A stretch of 64,000 bases of DNA from Isoetes taiwanensis (Eukaryota > Streptophyta > Lycopodiopsida > Isoetales > Isoetaceae): contig JAJEKV010000079.1 of assembly GCA_021234155.1 (NCBI GenBank), forward strand, positions 248,001 through 312,000, given 5' to 3'. Made by a program: the position numbers and the translations under genes. The notes beneath the pieces are model-generated. The model ran no database searches. It worked only from the letters and a program-made list of their open reading frames with translations, and was not told where the DNA came from. Shown piece after piece: positions 1 to 10,619 of this stretch. Numbering within the stretch: the stretch's first letter is position 1; every line of letters begins with the position of its first letter.

Positions 1-221
1 GCAAAATTGAGATTGTTATTCATAATGAACTCCCTCATGTTATACATACGATATGCATGGTCACTATCTCAATCCTATATTCTAAAGTTGAGTATATGAA
101 AGTCAAAATGGAATCAATCATGTAGATATACTATTACAAAGTTCGGTATGGACTTAGACTTGTTCCTCTTCTTCATCATCAATTATGAAGACAGGGAAGG
201 TGCAGATGCTTTTCTATGTCA

Positions 222-229
222 TATAAATA
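222..229 (+). promoter_or_regulatory. TATA box of H-DPBB copy 1
   Basis: TATAAATA lies about 50 bases before the ATG at 279, so the 5' leader would be short (about 20-25 nt). The same box and the following CCCATTA(T/C)GGAG leader occur before the chitinase gene (24661-24668, reverse strand) and before the other two H-DPBB copies (26896, 56527). Confidence 0.75.
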
Positions 230-278
230 CCCATTATGGAGGTCATCTTTACCATAGGAAGGTGAGTTGAATTGAGAG

Positions 279-1115
279 ATGGCAATGCCGAAGTGTTGTG
301 TACTTGTGAGTGTGGTGCTATTTAACATGCTCCTCATTGGAGGATATGCACAGCAATGCGGGTCACAAGCTGGAGGTGCATTATGTGCCAACAATCTGTG
401 TTGTAGCCAATATGGATGGTGTGGATTCACAAATGCCTATTGCGGTACTGGATGCCAAAGCCAATGTGGCTCTACTACTAGTGGGCGATGTGGTACTCAA
501 GGAGGGGGTGCTTTATGTGCTAATAACCTTTGTTGCAGCCAATATGGTTATTGTGGTTCTACCTTTGCTTACTGTGGCACTGGATGCCAAAGCCAATGCA
601 GTGGTTCAAGCAGTGGTGGCACCGGACAGGCGACTTACTATAGTCCATATGTTCGTAAGTAGACGTTGATTTGAGATCTATTCTTTTTTCTATTACTTCA
701 ACGATAAAGTTCAATTGATTTTTTTTATGCCTCTAGCTTCTGCATGCTATGGATATGATACTAGCCCATTTCCATCTGGCAACCTCATAGCTGCAACAAG
801 TTCAGACCTCTACAACACTGGCATCTGTGGTGCCTACTATGAGGTCACTTGTAAGGGCGCAGTTTCAGGATCAGGAGGTTGCACCAGCAACCCGACTATC
901 ACTGTTAGAGTTGTGGATCGTTGCCCTGGTTGCAATGCTAACTCTTTTGATATTTCATATGAAGCTTTCTCTCGAATTGCGGATCTTAATGTTGGGAGGA
1001 TCAATATTTCTTGGCGCAAGTAAGATTTTTAATTTGTAAATAAAATCATAGTGGTAGAATTCAAATTCATGCCTCATGGTTCTAAAGCTTGGGTGCCTTT
1101 GTTTGTAGGTTGTGA
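279..1115 (+). CDS. Secreted double-hevein + double-psi beta-barrel (EG45/PNP-like) protein, copy 1
   Basis: Three exons are proposed: 279-654, 737-1019 and 1109-1115, with GT-AG introns, giving about 221 residues. Residues 1-24 form a signal peptide ending in GGYAQ. Two hevein (ChtBD1) domains follow, at about 25-64 and 69-108, each with the 8-cysteine spacing and an SQYGWCG or SQYGYCG chitin-binding loop. A short Ser/Gly linker leads to a double-psi beta-barrel of the expansin-like EG45/PNP type: [14 protein letters not shown] across the first splice, then [17 protein letters not shown] and SYEAFSRIA. The last codons [10 protein letters not shown] end as PNP-like proteins usually do. By family, hevein domains bind chitin and EG45/PNP barrels are small apoplastic proteins; the combined role is inferred to be defence or wall-related. 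In copy 1 the first hevein reads CGFTNAYCG where copies 2 and 3 read CGSTNAYCG. Confidence 0.85.
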
Positions 1116-1228
1116 TCACAGATCCAATAAGGCCTGAGAACTTGTGGCCGTTCAGCTTGCTTATATAGCTAGTAGCTTTCTAGACAATTATTGTCAATAC
1201 ATATATAAAGCAGGTACAATTTCTGTAT

Positions 1229-1343
1229 ACAACATGGCAACTGGGGAGCCCATTCAGCCTCCGGAATGGAAAGCGGCAGGCTTGATTCCGCTCAACAGGT
1301 CAAGAACATGTAAATTTTGCATCCTCCCCAGTTGCCATGTTGT
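1229..1343. repeat. Inverted repeat 1 (perfect 20-bp arms)
   Basis: Arms 1229-1248 and 1324-1343 are exact reverse complements (ACAACATGGCAACTGGGGAG). The 75-base loop holds no further symmetry that I can see. It is the first of three adjacent foldbacks near the left end of the unit-1 insertion. Confidence 0.9.
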
Positions 1344-1440
1344 GGGGGGACGAAACAGGGTCGCTGATTCCAGGACCCGCTCCCGGCTGCCGCCGGTCGC
1401 GGGACCCCCTGGAATCAGCTCCCCTGTTTCCGTCCCCCCA
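1344..1440. repeat. Inverted repeat 2 (long GC-rich hairpin)
   Basis: A near-complete palindrome: the outer arms GGGGGGACGAAACAGGG and CCCTGTTTCCGTCCCCCC differ by one base, and the inner arms GCTGATTCCAGG and CCTGGAATCAGC are perfect. The centre is a GC-rich loop. The arms abut inverted repeat 1 directly. Confidence 0.85.
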
Positions 1441-1446
1441 TACAAG

Positions 1447-1544
1447 AATTACATTTTAGTTGAAATTCCGCCGTGGAAGGTGGGCCGACGCGCGCCAGCG
1501 CGGAGGCCCGCCTGACACGGCGGAATTTCAACTAAAATGTAATT
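1447..1544. repeat. Inverted repeat 3 (perfect 29-bp arms)
   Basis: Arms 1447-1475 and 1516-1544 are perfect reverse complements, beginning AATTACATTTTAG. Inside, AGGTGGGCC faces GGCCCGCCT, so almost the whole 98 bases can fold on itself. It resembles a very short foldback element or MITE. Confidence 0.9.
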
Positions 1545-1837
1545 ATTGCAACGTAAAGTTTTGGGTAGTTTTATTCTGACGTGGCATTGTATCTTTATTT
1601 TCCTGTGATACTGCGGCGATGGCACTTTCGGCTATGGTGGCTTTGTTGGCTATGGCGCCTTCTATGCTGCCATTGAGCTATAGCTATGGCGCCTTGGCTG
1701 TCCGCAAGATCGGAGCGCTTGCAAGATTATGGCGCCTTGGCGCTGCAGGAAGAAATAATATTTTCGTCTTCTAGGTCTTTAGTGTTTTGTTTGCTGCAGG
1801 TTAAAGATCAAAGCAAGCATACTTCCGACGATCTTTT

Positions 1838-2100
1838 TCTGCCTCTTTTTTCTTTCGTATACTTGCTTTCATTGTTTTCTTTGCTTTATTCTTTCATGTA
1901 CTTTGCTTCCTTTGTTTATTTGCTTTCCGCCGCTTCTTTCTTTCCTATTCCTTTCTATACTTGCTTTCTTTGTTTTCTGTGCTTTATTTCTTTCGTTTAC
2001 CTTGCTTTCTTTTGTTCTTTGCTTTCTGCCGCTTCTTTCTTTCACATACTTTACTCTCATTTTTTTCTTTACTATACTATACTTTACTTTCTTCTGACGT
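1838..2100 (+). repeat. Polypyrimidine low-complexity tract
   Basis: About 260 bases are almost entirely C and T on the plus strand, built from degenerate CTTTCTTT/TTTGCTTT words with a recurring GCTTTC(T/C)GCCGCTTCTTTC phrase near 1928 and 2018. Long ORFs on both strands here are products of this composition and are not called as genes. Confidence 0.8.
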
Positions 2101-5070
2101 TTCTGGTCCAGGACGGCACCGTAGAGATCACTGGCAAACCTGCTAACCGTCATGGAAAGCTTGTGCATTCATATATGGTAAGCTGCAAAAATCTGCTCAT
2201 TTGGTGATGAATACATCCTGCATTTTTAAAATATGGCTTCCGCATTCTGATATTTTGTATAGAAATGTTGTCTTGCTGTATAGACATGCTCTGTTTCTGA
2301 ATACGTTTTATGTAACCTGTTCCAATCTGTTGCTAGCTATGGTTTCACTGGGGTTCAATTCCCCAGCTAGTAAATAGAAATCTCCTGTAAATTAATCAAG
2401 AAACTAGAATGCAAGGCAGAATACAAGTAATAGGAAGCAATGCAAGTGGAGATCTCGGAATGCAACTAGAAACTTAGAATGCAACTAATTGAACAATTCT
2501 GGAAAAGAATGTTGCACACGTGTCACTCTAGGATTGGACGAAATTTTCAGAATGAAACTACCCAAATTCTAGGTAAAAAATGCTTTTTTTTCCTGTACTT
2601 GCGAAGCCTTTTGAGGGATCTGACATCCTCAGCAAAGCAAGAAAGAACATTTGAAGGTCTGGGGTGGAGGGCCTGCACCGATTTCCGAAATTTCTTCAAG
2701 GTGAGCCATCTCTTTGCCTTAGTCATGTATTGTGCAACGGTATCTCTGTATGGACCCAGATCTGTTGATTTTGGTCTCGAATTCTATTGCAGTTATTAAA
2801 AGCCATAAAGATCTCATATTTGACGCCATCATTTTAAGAATAGGCATAATTAGTATACCAATGATGAATCCATGTCTGCCGAAGTAAGCAAAAGATGAAA
2901 ACTGAGCCCATTATTAGTCATTGTATCATAGTTTAACTAGAATGGGGCCTTTCTCTGCAAGAATGGGGTCTTTCTTTGCTCTCTCTCTGTCTGTTTGAGC
3001 ACATCAGCTGATGGTGGTTCATTTAATCAGTCAGGAATGTCACTCTGTTACAGTCATCATTCTCCTTAATGTTGTTGAAGGATTTGCATGGCTAAGGGGT
3101 TAGTTCATTAGTAGGAATCCTTGGCTAACTATTGTAATTAAAGTATTTGGCGAAGTAATACTCAAGGCAACAACTGTTTTCATGCAACTAATATACATGT
3201 TTTTGCCTATGTTCTTAGATGAGTTCGTTCATTATGGTTTCATTATGGGCTGGGCAATGATTGGCCACTGTGAGTCCGGTGGGTAAATACTTTAAGGCAT
3301 GAGGAACAGAAGGAAGATTACCCTATTTGGTGAGTTGTTTAGATAGCTCCAGAGCTGCAGCATTGAAGAGCCTACTGTGAAGAGACTACTTGATATGGCT
3401 CAACAGCTGCTTCTTCCAAACAAATAGGCAGATGATAGAGGGTCAAAAATTGATCAACTTGAAAATGGCAAACCTGGAACAGGCAAAGGGTTCTCTGAAT
3501 CATCAGAAAATTCTGGGCTAAGTCCTCTTGCAGGATTTCTACTTTCAAGGCAGGTCTTTTTTTTAGCAACACGTGGGCATTTTAATATTTGATAGACAAT
3601 AGTGTTGACCAGCGCTGTTTGCTTCTGCAGGTGGCAATCTCAATGTTTGAAAGATATTAGTAAAGATCTCTAATGGATATTGCATTGCCAGTATATGTTG
3701 TCTAGCGAAAGAGCATCTGCCTGCCATTGGACTATTCATTTTGTACTTTGTTGTGTATGCTACAAAGCGTACTTGGCAGGATGGAGTAATTGGATACCAG
3801 CTTAGCAACACGGCTATCACAATGGAGCGAGTGTACGTGTTGACCATCTTAAATAAGAAATTTGAGAATGGTGTGGCAATGATGGACACAGTGGCACACA
3901 TTTCCAGCGGTGAACGGCTCTCCTATTGTAGGACTCCATGCCTTATGGGGAACATGAATTGCGTGAGCATTTTTCTTGCGCCATTGCAACTACAGAGTTG
4001 CAAGTTGGATGATTATCAGACATAAGAGTATGGAAGCATATTTCAAGAAGCCTTTTACCTCTAGTGGGTTTATGCAAAAGGTTATCCTTGCTGGCAATCC
4101 GAAGGCATTTATTTATTTGCCAATCCATCGGATCCCTGAAGAGTTTGGACTCATCATTGAAAATTGTATAGTAAACTATATTGCTTCTGTAATATTATTG
4201 CCCTTGCAGCTAGGGTTGATATACGCGTTTCCTATCCAATGGCTATTATGTATTGGATGGCTCATTGGCAAAGTTTTGTGGCAAGTTGATGAATCAAAAT
4301 TTATTATTACCAGTGGCCTGTCAAGAACTTCATGTAGTAAGGCTGTTTTTGAATAAATGTCGTATTGCTGAACGTTTTGTATTCAACAAGACTTCTTCCA
4401 AGGCAGGATCCTCCTCATCTCGGGCATGAACATAATGATTCTGAGATGAAAACTAACTTAAGACAGCTGAAAATAGCAAAATGTGTTACCCAGGCAAACT
4501 ATACTGGTGCGGTTTTGACTGTTGAAAATTTTTAGCTGGAAAGTCTTGCCAATTATACCAATCTACCTGGTCCATCCAAAGAGCCGTTCTAGTTAAGGAA
4601 CATGTATAATCAGATCATCCTCTCAAGTCTAATGAAATTTCAACGTTTAGCTTTCTAGCTTTCAATTGATACGTATCAAGGGAATCTTGTTATGAAAATT
4701 TGTAACGGACCACTAATTGGATGTTTGTAATGGATTTGTAAGGGATCACTAGATGCTTTCCAATGGACCACCAAATGCTCTTTTTGGACATTCATTGGCC
4801 CACAAGTGCACAACAATGGACCATCTAGCTCAATTTTCAATTGGGCTATTAAAGGGTAAAAGTGGGCAATCAAGAGGAGAAATGTGGGTGTTAAAAAGCG
4901 AGATGTTGAAGGTGAATAAGTGGACGAACGGCACCCTCCACGAGATCCACGAGATCAGAGATTAGTTTGTCCTTATGTCTTCTGTACGTACGCTACATGG
5001 GCATAAGTTGAAAGTTCTCCTTGTGGATTTGGTTGACAACCTAGATGTGATGTCTAGTTTATCAATGGCC
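2101..5070. other. Insertion interior without a recognisable gene
   Basis: The stretch is AT-rich with ORFs of up to 126 codons (3741-4025 and 3976-4356, plus strand) that overlap in different frames. I recognise no family in them. Intron-like splice signals and pieces of open frame around 3300-4360 could be decayed or captured exons, but nothing supports a call. Confidence 0.4.
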
Positions 5071-5087
5071 CCTAATGGTCTGCGTTC

Positions 5088-5165
5088 ATGGTGATCGTAG
5101 CCGAGTGGTCAGACCATTGGATATGGGTGTCCCCTGTCCAGGTACAAAACCCACTGGTTATCATT
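5088..5165 (+). repeat. tRNA-derived SINE-like fragment 1
   Basis: TAGCCGAGTGG matches the RNA polymerase III A box, and GGTACAAAACC is a B box with one mismatch about 40 bases later. Closely related sequences lie at 5494-5565 and, more diverged, at 5401-5470. The fold is not that of an intact tRNA, so a SINE head is more likely. Confidence 0.55.
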
Positions 5166-5400
5166 GCGTGACGCGAGACATACATAGGACGTTAATAATG
5201 CACGTCCATAAATTAAAATCCCTTAAGGGATGTCGTGCAGCCACCAGTACAACATGGTGTCACTGAGGTATGTTATCCTTGCTTTTCAAATAAATATGTG
5301 CAGTATGTATGTGCATATTCTTCAAGCCTATGCAATAGACAGTGTGCTATATAGTTACTATGTGATTCCCCTTATAGTTACAAGTTTGGAAGAAAAGCTT

Positions 5401-5470
5401 ATCGCAGTGATAGTTTAGTGGTTAGGCTATTGGTTAGCCCAAGCTCAAATCCCACTGTCTATCATTGGAT
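5401..5470 (+). repeat. tRNA-like fragment 2
   Basis: GATAGTTTAGTGGTTAGG resembles an A box, and AGCTCAAATCCCACTG stands at B-box spacing. It is a diverged relative of the fragments at 5088 and 5494. Confidence 0.4.
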
Positions 5471-5493
5471 GGCATGAATGATATATGCTCATG

Positions 5494-5565
5494 GTGATCA
5501 TAGCCGAGTGGTTAGACCATTGGATACGGGTGTGCCCCGCCCAGGTTCAAAACCCACTGGTTATT
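5494..5565 (+). repeat. tRNA-derived SINE-like fragment 3
   Basis: It has perfect A-box (TAGCCGAGTGG) and B-box (GGTTCAAAACC) words in the right order and spacing. It is about 90 percent like 5088-5165 and carries the same GGTTATTATTGCATGA tail, which suggests a repeated element rather than a functional tRNA gene. Confidence 0.6.
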
Positions 5566-5600
5566 ATTGCATGACATGATTAATAAAGTGAATGGGACTT

Positions 5601-5781
5601 CAAAGCGGGAATCATGTAGTCGCTATGATCAACAATTTTCTATTGTACAGGCACTGGAACATGAGGTGAGAAAATGCAGGTTCAACTCCTGCAAAGCGGG
5701 AATCATGTAGTCGCTATGATCAACAATTTTCTATTGTACGTGCACCGAACATGAGGTGAGAAAATGCGTGTTCAACTCCCC
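5601..5781 (+). repeat. 91-bp direct duplication
   Basis: 5601-5691 and 5692-5781 are tandem copies beginning CAAAGCGGGAATCATGTAG. They differ almost only at CAG/CTG sites: GTACAGGCACTGG against GTACGTGCACCG, and GCAGGTTCAACTCCTGC against GCGTGTTCAACTCCCCGC. A third, diverged relative lies at about 5890-5980. It may be a real tandem repeat or a local assembly duplication. Confidence 0.8.
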
Positions 5782-6003
5782 GCAGTTCTAGCACGTGGAT
5801 ACGAGATGATGATGAGACACTCCTTTTTTCTGATATCTCAGTGAAGATAAATGCTTTTTTGATTTAATGCAAAACATCTTTTGTAACAAGTCGTTATGAT
5901 CAATATTCTTCTATCGTGCAGGCACTGTACACAAGGCAACAAAATGCAGGTTCAAATTCAGCATGTTCTAGCATGCATAGACGAGTTGGGGAAGAGAAAC
6001 GTT

Positions 6004-6025
6004 CGCGGCGGCCTTGGCCGCCGCG
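6004..6025. repeat. GC-rich perfect hairpin at the insertion's right end
   Basis: CGCGGCGGCC, TT, GGCCGCCGCG gives 10-bp perfect arms with a two-base loop. It sits 12 bases before the junction with sequence shared by unit 2, the expected place for a Helitron 3' hairpin. Confidence 0.8.
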
Positions 6026-7080
6026 ATAAGTTTCTTGTAGAACTAAATACCAATAAGATACCTAGATTTGGTATTGGTTAAAAAATCTTAAATTCATGTC
6101 TCCCTTTCCCTAACAAGGCCATTAAGGGGCCAGAAAAAATAAAATGTCAAAAATCACATTGGCCACGACCAAATCGTTCGAGCCTATTGTCTTCGAGCCT
6201 ATTGTCATGCTTTTGCAGCTTGAAAGCTTTCCAGCCAAACTTCAGTACTACTGGATTTCCCTTATATGTTTGCCTATGATGTTTCACTACTATTGGATTT
6301 CCCTTATATGTTTGCCTATGATGTTTCTGTACTATAATGCTAACACCTCACTGCCATGCCCAAGGTCACGGGTTCAACATTTTGTTGTGAAAGTGGTCGT
6401 CATCATTGTATGTACAGCGGTGAGGGCAAGTCCCATCTGGGTGTGTGCCCCATAAGCTCCGGCTTCTCGTGCACGTTAGGAATGTATCTATCTATCTATC
6501 TTCTCCTCGACACAATGCAAATTATCATGTAATATTAAGCAACATCAATAATCTTCTACAAGAGCTTTGCAGTACTAAAAGGATAGTGTTCCAATTAGAT
6601 TTTATAGCATATGCATAAATATTTGGTTTGTGTCCTAAATATTAAATTCCTATACAAAGCAATCATAAGTGCATTGGGCTAGTTTTTATCGGATCTTAAT
6701 TTCTAACCGATGTCAATACCAAACGAATGCATTTCAAATTCATTCATATTAATATAGGCTCTAAAGAAAGTGCATTGCGTTGCTCTTTAAAGAGAGGACA
6801 CAGTGGTTTGGAAGTCTACATTGCACATTACACTTTTTAAAAAAGAATTATGCAATGCCACCATTATAATTATGTATAGCACTGCCCACCCAACTAGGGA
6901 CAAAGAATGGGCCATTTAGAAGCCCACATCCTATTTTGTGGTCTTACTCTTCGCTTATTGAACTACTAGCCGGAGGGGAACCTCAACATAAAGGATGGTT
7001 TTCATATATTGCAAGTTTCGACCTTACAACCGTCCCCACCCAACTCGCTTTCAGGTCGCTTTTTCTCATTCTATTGGACA

Positions 7081-7346
7081 TCAAGAAAAAGAATGATTAG
7101 CATCCTCAAACAGTAAAATGGTACCCGGCCCAAGGTCACCTTCAACATAGGTCCGAAGAATGGCCAACATCTCGGTATAAACATGATAAAAAAAGCCAAA
7201 GAAAAAGAAATTATCATTCTTCATATCGCCTTCGTCCCCCTCAAGCACCTCATCTCTAAAAAGAATCTTTAGTGCAAAGAACTTTGGAAGCATAGGCAAA
7301 TCGCCAAGTTTACACTCATCATATCAAAGGCAATACAAGTTTTATC
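7081..7346 (-). pseudogene. tRNase Z 3'-terminal exon fragment, copy A, distal part
   Basis: The reverse strand reads MPMLPKFFALKILFRDEV, matching the C-terminus of the full tRNase Z at 29272-29400 (MLPKLLPALKILFRDEV). The exon stops at 7346, where the transposon starts, and continues at 18059 on the other side. Differences from unit 2 cluster at CAG/CTG words (CAGGCAAC to CAAAGAAC), so some frame damage may be sequencing error. Confidence 0.75.
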
Positions 7347-7447
7347 CGGTGCTTCGACGGCTCCCCCCACTTCGAGCCGCCAGGTTGGGTTCTCCTGCGA
7401 ACCCCGTAATTCGCGAACCGTCGCGATTCGATTCAGCGAACCCGCAA

Positions 7448-7640
7448 TTGACGGGGGGGGTCAAGCCTGCGTGGCGCCTCCTACGGATCGCCTGGCGAAC
7501 CCTGAACCCCTTGAGTTAGTACAAATTGGGCCCCGATAGAATGGCAGGGCGTAAGAGAAAAGGTGCATTTATTGCCTTCTTACCTGTTCGCCCAGGCGAA
7601 CCCCCAGGCACCTCCGATAGGTTCCAGACGTTATGAAATT
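7448..7640 (+). repeat. Left terminal inverted repeat of the transposon
   Basis: It pairs with about 17870-18058 in inverted orientation. It contains GTTCGCCCAGGCGAACCC, a near-palindrome used many times at the right end. The G-run near 7455 and 7347-7448 show miscall-like differences, so the exact outer end is unsure. Confidence 0.65.
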
Positions 7641-7849
7641 ATTTTTTCAGACATATAAAGTCCAAAAATACGTATTTTTGGGAAAAATACGTATTTTTCG
7701 TATTTAATACTCGCCGGCCGGAAAAAAATTTTCGCAAAGCGAACCTTCCGGCTTAAATTTAAAAGCTGAACTTTTTCGAAGTTTAAACCTTCAGCTGGTT
7801 TTAAAAATTCAAAAAAAAAAAAAAAACCCCCCTGATTCGTCAAAGATGA

Positions 7850-9730
7850 CCCTAAGCCTTAGAGACCAACTTTTTGGAACTCAAAGACCATACACATGCA
7901 GCCTTGGAAAAGACTAGGTGTAAGCCTAGACCAAGCCTTGATTTGAGAGGACAAGTAGACAAATCATAAAGAACATAAACAAGATAAAATACTAAGACAA
8001 TGTTTGATTCAAAACAGACCAGATCTCAACAGAAAAACCTATGAGAAGAAATAAGAAAAGACAAGCCATTTAAAAAATTAGACAATATGGGAATCATTAA
8101 ATTATCATAAAAAAGCTATTTAACAACAAACAAGGCAGAAGTATATTCGAGAAAGCAATTAAAGAAAGTATAAACCTAAGAGCAGACGGGCTACAAGTAA
8201 ACGTTAGAAACATCTTAACTATAGAGAGCATAGACATAAATTACAACAATAAAGCAATAGGAAAAATTCAAACATGAAAAGACTATAATATCAGAATAAA
8301 AATAAGACCCAAGATAGTTAATACTTGAGACATAGCAAAATTAAGACAAGTCGGGCAACTATACAACCCTATCGTACAAAGTCATAAAATAATGAAAGAA
8401 GGATAAAAGAAAATCTTATAGGGAGAATAAACCTTTTGGATACAAGCTAATACATAAAGAACGAAAAAAGGCAAACAAATATACTACACAAGGAGCTTAT
8501 TTCATATTGAGAAGAAAAAATTCCAGAAAACAAAACTTAAGAAATATCATAAGAAAACTTATATGATTGTATCAAAAGTAAGAGCAACTTTGAACAGAAG
8601 ATCCACAACATGAGTTTAGAACAGCAAAATTGAAAATAAGAGTCTGCATTAAGCAGCAGATGTTCATATTGCAAAATAACAGAATATAAGTTTGCAGATA
8701 TCACCACAAGTCATTTTAAGAAATCTGAGTCCATTTGCAGCAAAGCACTCAACCACATAGCATCATATGGAAGGATAAGCTCGGTTACCTGCACCAAACA
8801 ATACACAAACAAGCATTAGACATGGTTGTCATGTATTCGGTAGCAGGTAAACAATGAACTTATCCGGCTACTCGCCCTTCACCATAAACAACTATGTTAA
8901 TATGTAAATATGAAAAACAACAGGAACCTATTACATGGATGTAAAGTTAGAATAAGAATGTGAACTTAAAACAGAAAGGTTGGATCATATCATTAGGTCT
9001 TAATATACAATTGCAGCAACATAGCAGGAGTTAGGAACTAGGAGGAAGCTCCCGGAAACAAGGAGGAAGCTCCTGGAAACATAGAACATAACGAGCCAAG
9101 CAGAAACATAATCACTCTTTATCAGAGAACCAGCAAAATCATTACCCATACAAGAGACCATAAGGAGGGCGTTAGAACATAACAGGGTCAGAAATCAGAA
9201 TATAGACAGTTATTTAGCAGATCTAGGATGCCTAGAAGTCTATTGTTGGACTAGAAGATATGAACTTATGGAGGGAATGAACTGGTAAAAATAGCATACG
9301 AATAGACAGTAACTAGAAGTAGTAGGAAAAATAGAAGAACTCTGCTGGCACATAATCCTAGATTAAATTACAACGACCGAAGTGCAGAACAAAATATGCA
9401 TGAAATACCATAGCAGAACTTAAAATGCAGTAAAAGTCTTGAAGGATAGCGTGCAAACTGAAAGCCTATAGCAATAAGGAACACATAAGAACAGACTAGA
9501 CACTAATTACTGGAGAAAAGGAAGCTGTTATAAGACTGAAGGTAGCAGAATTCTAGAATGGGACTTAGACTTGCTTCTCATTCATCTCAGCAGATTTTCT
9601 ACAATGGTGGATAGTGGGTAGCCGCACACATGCGAACTACCCATAAAAAATAAAGGGAAAATCCAATTATATCATTTGGACCCCAACAAATTACAATGCT
9701 AATAGAGACTGGGCTAGTGTACCTGCTGAA
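7850..9730. other. AT-rich transposon interior, no gene seen
   Basis: Strongly A-rich on the plus strand with many stops in all frames and no long ORF. It is conserved collinearly in copy B (37860-39720), so it belongs to the element or its cargo, but I see no coding or RNA signal. Confidence 0.6.
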
Positions 9731-9731
9731 A

Positions 9732-9796
9732 GCTTATCACCGGGATTAAAAAACCCCGCCCTTTCGGGTTTTCGAGGAAAAACCCTAGTGATAAGC
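9732..9796. repeat. Foldback with GCTTATCAC / GTGATAAGC arms
   Basis: Nine-base perfect arms at 9732-9740 and 9788-9796 enclose a GGATTAAAAAACCCC...GGGTTTTCGAGG core that itself pairs. A related core occurs at about 10108-10148. Both recur in copy B near 39715 and 40075. Confidence 0.6.
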
Positions 9797-9997
9797 CTTC
9801 GGCAAGGGGCTTGGACAAACGTAAAGGCATAAAAATCGCCCCCAAAACCCACGAATGGAAAAAGTCGAAACAGATGCCGCCGCTAACTGTACACGCACAT
9901 CACCAACAAAACAACAAGACAAAACAAACCTCCCGTGAGTGGAGGGTTGATTACGCTGTAGCGTGCCCGCGTATAAAAAATACAATAACAAAGAAGG

Positions 9998-10030
9998 GGG
10001 GGAAGGAAGGAAGGAAGGAAGGAAGGAAGG
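9998..10030 (+). repeat. (GGAA)n microsatellite
   Basis: About eight GGAA units directly follow a G-run. The same array is present in copy B at about 39970-40002. Confidence 0.95.
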
Positions 10031-10329
10031 TACTTTTATCGTCCACGGAGACCAATCGGTCTATGGGACCCAATACAAAAAAACGCAGCAAAACGGATTA
10101 CCGCCTCGGATTAAAAACCCCCACCCCCGGGGTTTTCGAGGGAAAACCGCGGGCAAAATCAGCCCCGCCGACAAACCGCTAATCATATAAAATGCGTAAA
10201 CACCCAAATATATATAAATATGCACCACACCCGTAGTAGGGTGGGTTCAAAGAGAATAAGGTATCACGGGAGAGAGAAGAGGAAGCGCCGATGAGAAGTC
10301 GGGCGGAAAAGGCTTCTAAAATAGCGAAC

Positions 10330-10440
10330 TCCCAACTTAACGGGCATGCGCCCGCGATGCATGCAAAACATGCATGCTCGCCCCATTCTAGAATGGCGAT
10401 CCGATGTCTCCGGATCGATGGGATTCTAGAATGGGACTCG
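10330..10440. repeat. Cluster of short palindromes
   Basis: GATGCATGC/GCATGC words, the perfect 14-mer CCATTCTAGAATGG (10382-10395), CGATCCG facing CGGATCG and a second TTCTAGAATGGG fall within about 110 bases inside the transposon. Their role is unknown. Confidence 0.5.
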
Positions 10441-10619
10441 CGATGAAACCAACAAACCGCCTTCGGAATACCAAAGGACTTCCTTAACAAACTAGGATCG
10501 AGGGCGAAGGTCACAGGGATGAAGGCTAAAGGCCGAAAAGGACAAAGATGAAAGAAACGCCAAATTGGCCAAACCAGGCAGGAAGAAGCCCCTCCCCTGC
10601 CTGGAAACAATTCAAAGAG

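Larger units (their letters stand above)
1..1193 (+). repeat. Large tandem repeat, H-DPBB segment, copy 1
   Basis: This stretch is nearly identical to 26673-27880 and 56304-57505. It holds the promoter and the whole H-DPBB gene. Identity to unit 2 stops at about position 1193, where unit 1 carries a 4.8 kb insertion, and resumes at about 6038 with the sequence that follows the gene directly in unit 2. Confidence 0.9.
1194..6037. mobile_element. 4.8 kb insertion present only in unit 1, Helitron-like ends
   Basis: Unit 2 reads straight across this point (CAATTATTG then TAGAACTAAATACC), while unit 1 has 4844 extra bases between the same words. The insert starts with TC (1194-1195) and ends in CTTG (6034-6037), 8-12 nt after a perfect GC-rich hairpin at 6004-6025. 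No target-site duplication is evident. TC at the 5' end and a hairpin about ten bases from the 3' end are Helitron hallmarks, but the terminal CTRR and the A/T host dinucleotide are not matched, so the class is tentative. No Rep/helicase ORF is visible, so it would be non-autonomous. A deletion from the other units is the alternative. Confidence 0.5.

Noticed and set aside
1869-2207. ORFs over the pyrimidine tract on both strands
   Set aside because: Low-complexity composition without stops; no domain and no start context.
5088-5565. Functional tRNA genes
   Set aside because: A and B boxes exist but acceptor and anticodon arms do not pair properly, and near-identical tails follow, as in SINEs.
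9998-10030. CRISPR or satellite array
   Set aside because: It is a short GGAA microsatellite without spacers.
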